From Bacteroidota bacterium (lineage in GTDB: Bacteria > Bacteroidota > Bacteroidia > Chitinophagales > LD1): a stretch of 5,370 bases of DNA. Positions 5,241 to 5,370 of this stretch are shown piece after piece. The stretch is from positions 1,082-6,451 of the forward strand of contig PLSN01000279.1 of NCBI GenBank assembly GCA_003165135.1, read 5' to 3'. The translations under genes and the position numbers were made by a program. The notes under the pieces are model-generated. The model worked only from the letters and a program-made list of their open reading frames with translations, was not told where the DNA came from and made no database searches. The stretch's first letter is position 1, and the number at the start of each line of letters is the position of its first letter.

Positions 5241-5370
5241 TTATTTCATTTCCTGTAGTGCTTTCATCAGGTCATGGGTGACCTCATTATCAGGATCCAT
5301 AGCTAAAGCCTTATCCAGATTTACCTTAGCGTTATCTTTGTCTTTTGCATTCAGATAGTAGGCGCCTAGG
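5241..5370 (-). CDS. TPR-repeat protein, C-terminal fragment
   Basis: Only the last 42 codons and the stop (TAA, complement of 5241-5243) are in the window; the gene enters from the right edge. The residues fit one tetratricopeptide repeat: LGAYYL at the start matches the first TPR helix, and NAKVNLDKALAMDPDN matches the second helix with the usual Ala-Leu and Asp-Pro-x-Asn ending. A short capping helix, HDLMKALQEMK, follows. TPRs mediate protein-protein contacts; the role and location of the full protein cannot be told from this part. It converges on the TerB/J-domain gene with a shared hairpin terminator. Confidence 0.8.
   Translation of the reverse strand, partial: LGAYYLNAKDKDNAKVNLDKALAMDPDNEVTHDLMKALQEMK

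Overview
The window looks like a piece of a Bacteroidota chromosome, most plausibly from the Chitinophagales/Sphingobacteriia side, though the rank is inference. The pointers are: a GSCFA-family protein; an LDH-like malate dehydrogenase preceded by a Bacteroidota-type promoter (TTTG, 18 nt spacer, TAcgTTTG); a relaxed-lipobox lipoprotein; a glycine-rich TerB/J-domain protein; and A-rich leaders without Shine-Dalgarno sequences. Nothing directly marks a phage, plasmid, transposase or CRISPR.

Layout. At the left edge a GSCFA (SGNH-hydrolase-like) gene is read leftward and runs off the window (868 to 1). A 233-nt divergent spacer follows. It holds a large imperfect inverted repeat built of CACAGAG-type units (888-1003) and the mdh promoter (1037-1066). 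mdh (1102-2037) is complete and ends at a clear hairpin/T-tract terminator (2051-2083). Only 9 nt after that terminator begins a small retropepsin-like aspartic protease gene (2093-2530). It converges, with a 4-nt gap, on a leftward gene for a secreted lipoprotein of unknown function (2535-3173). An AT-rich 449-nt non-coding stretch (3174-3622) separates that gene from lgt (3623-4435). The last codons of lgt lie inside a second imperfect inverted repeat, of CGCAGAT-type units (4401-4469). A TerB plus J-domain protein follows (best start GTG 4488, end 5201). A bidirectional hairpin terminator (5207-5240) separates it from the 3' end of a leftward TPR-protein gene (5241-5370), whose 5' part is outside the window.

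How the genes relate. This is mostly housekeeping chromosome, not an obvious system: malate dehydrogenase (TCA cycle), Lgt (first step of lipoprotein maturation) and a DjlA-like co-chaperone, mixed with poorly characterised proteins. The one functional link between neighbours is that Lgt would lipidate the lipoprotein encoded divergently from it. I see no convincing new multi-gene system. The most unusual content is the pair of interspersed-type palindromic repeats. One sits in a divergent promoter region. The other has replaced the end of lgt and supplies its last ten codons.
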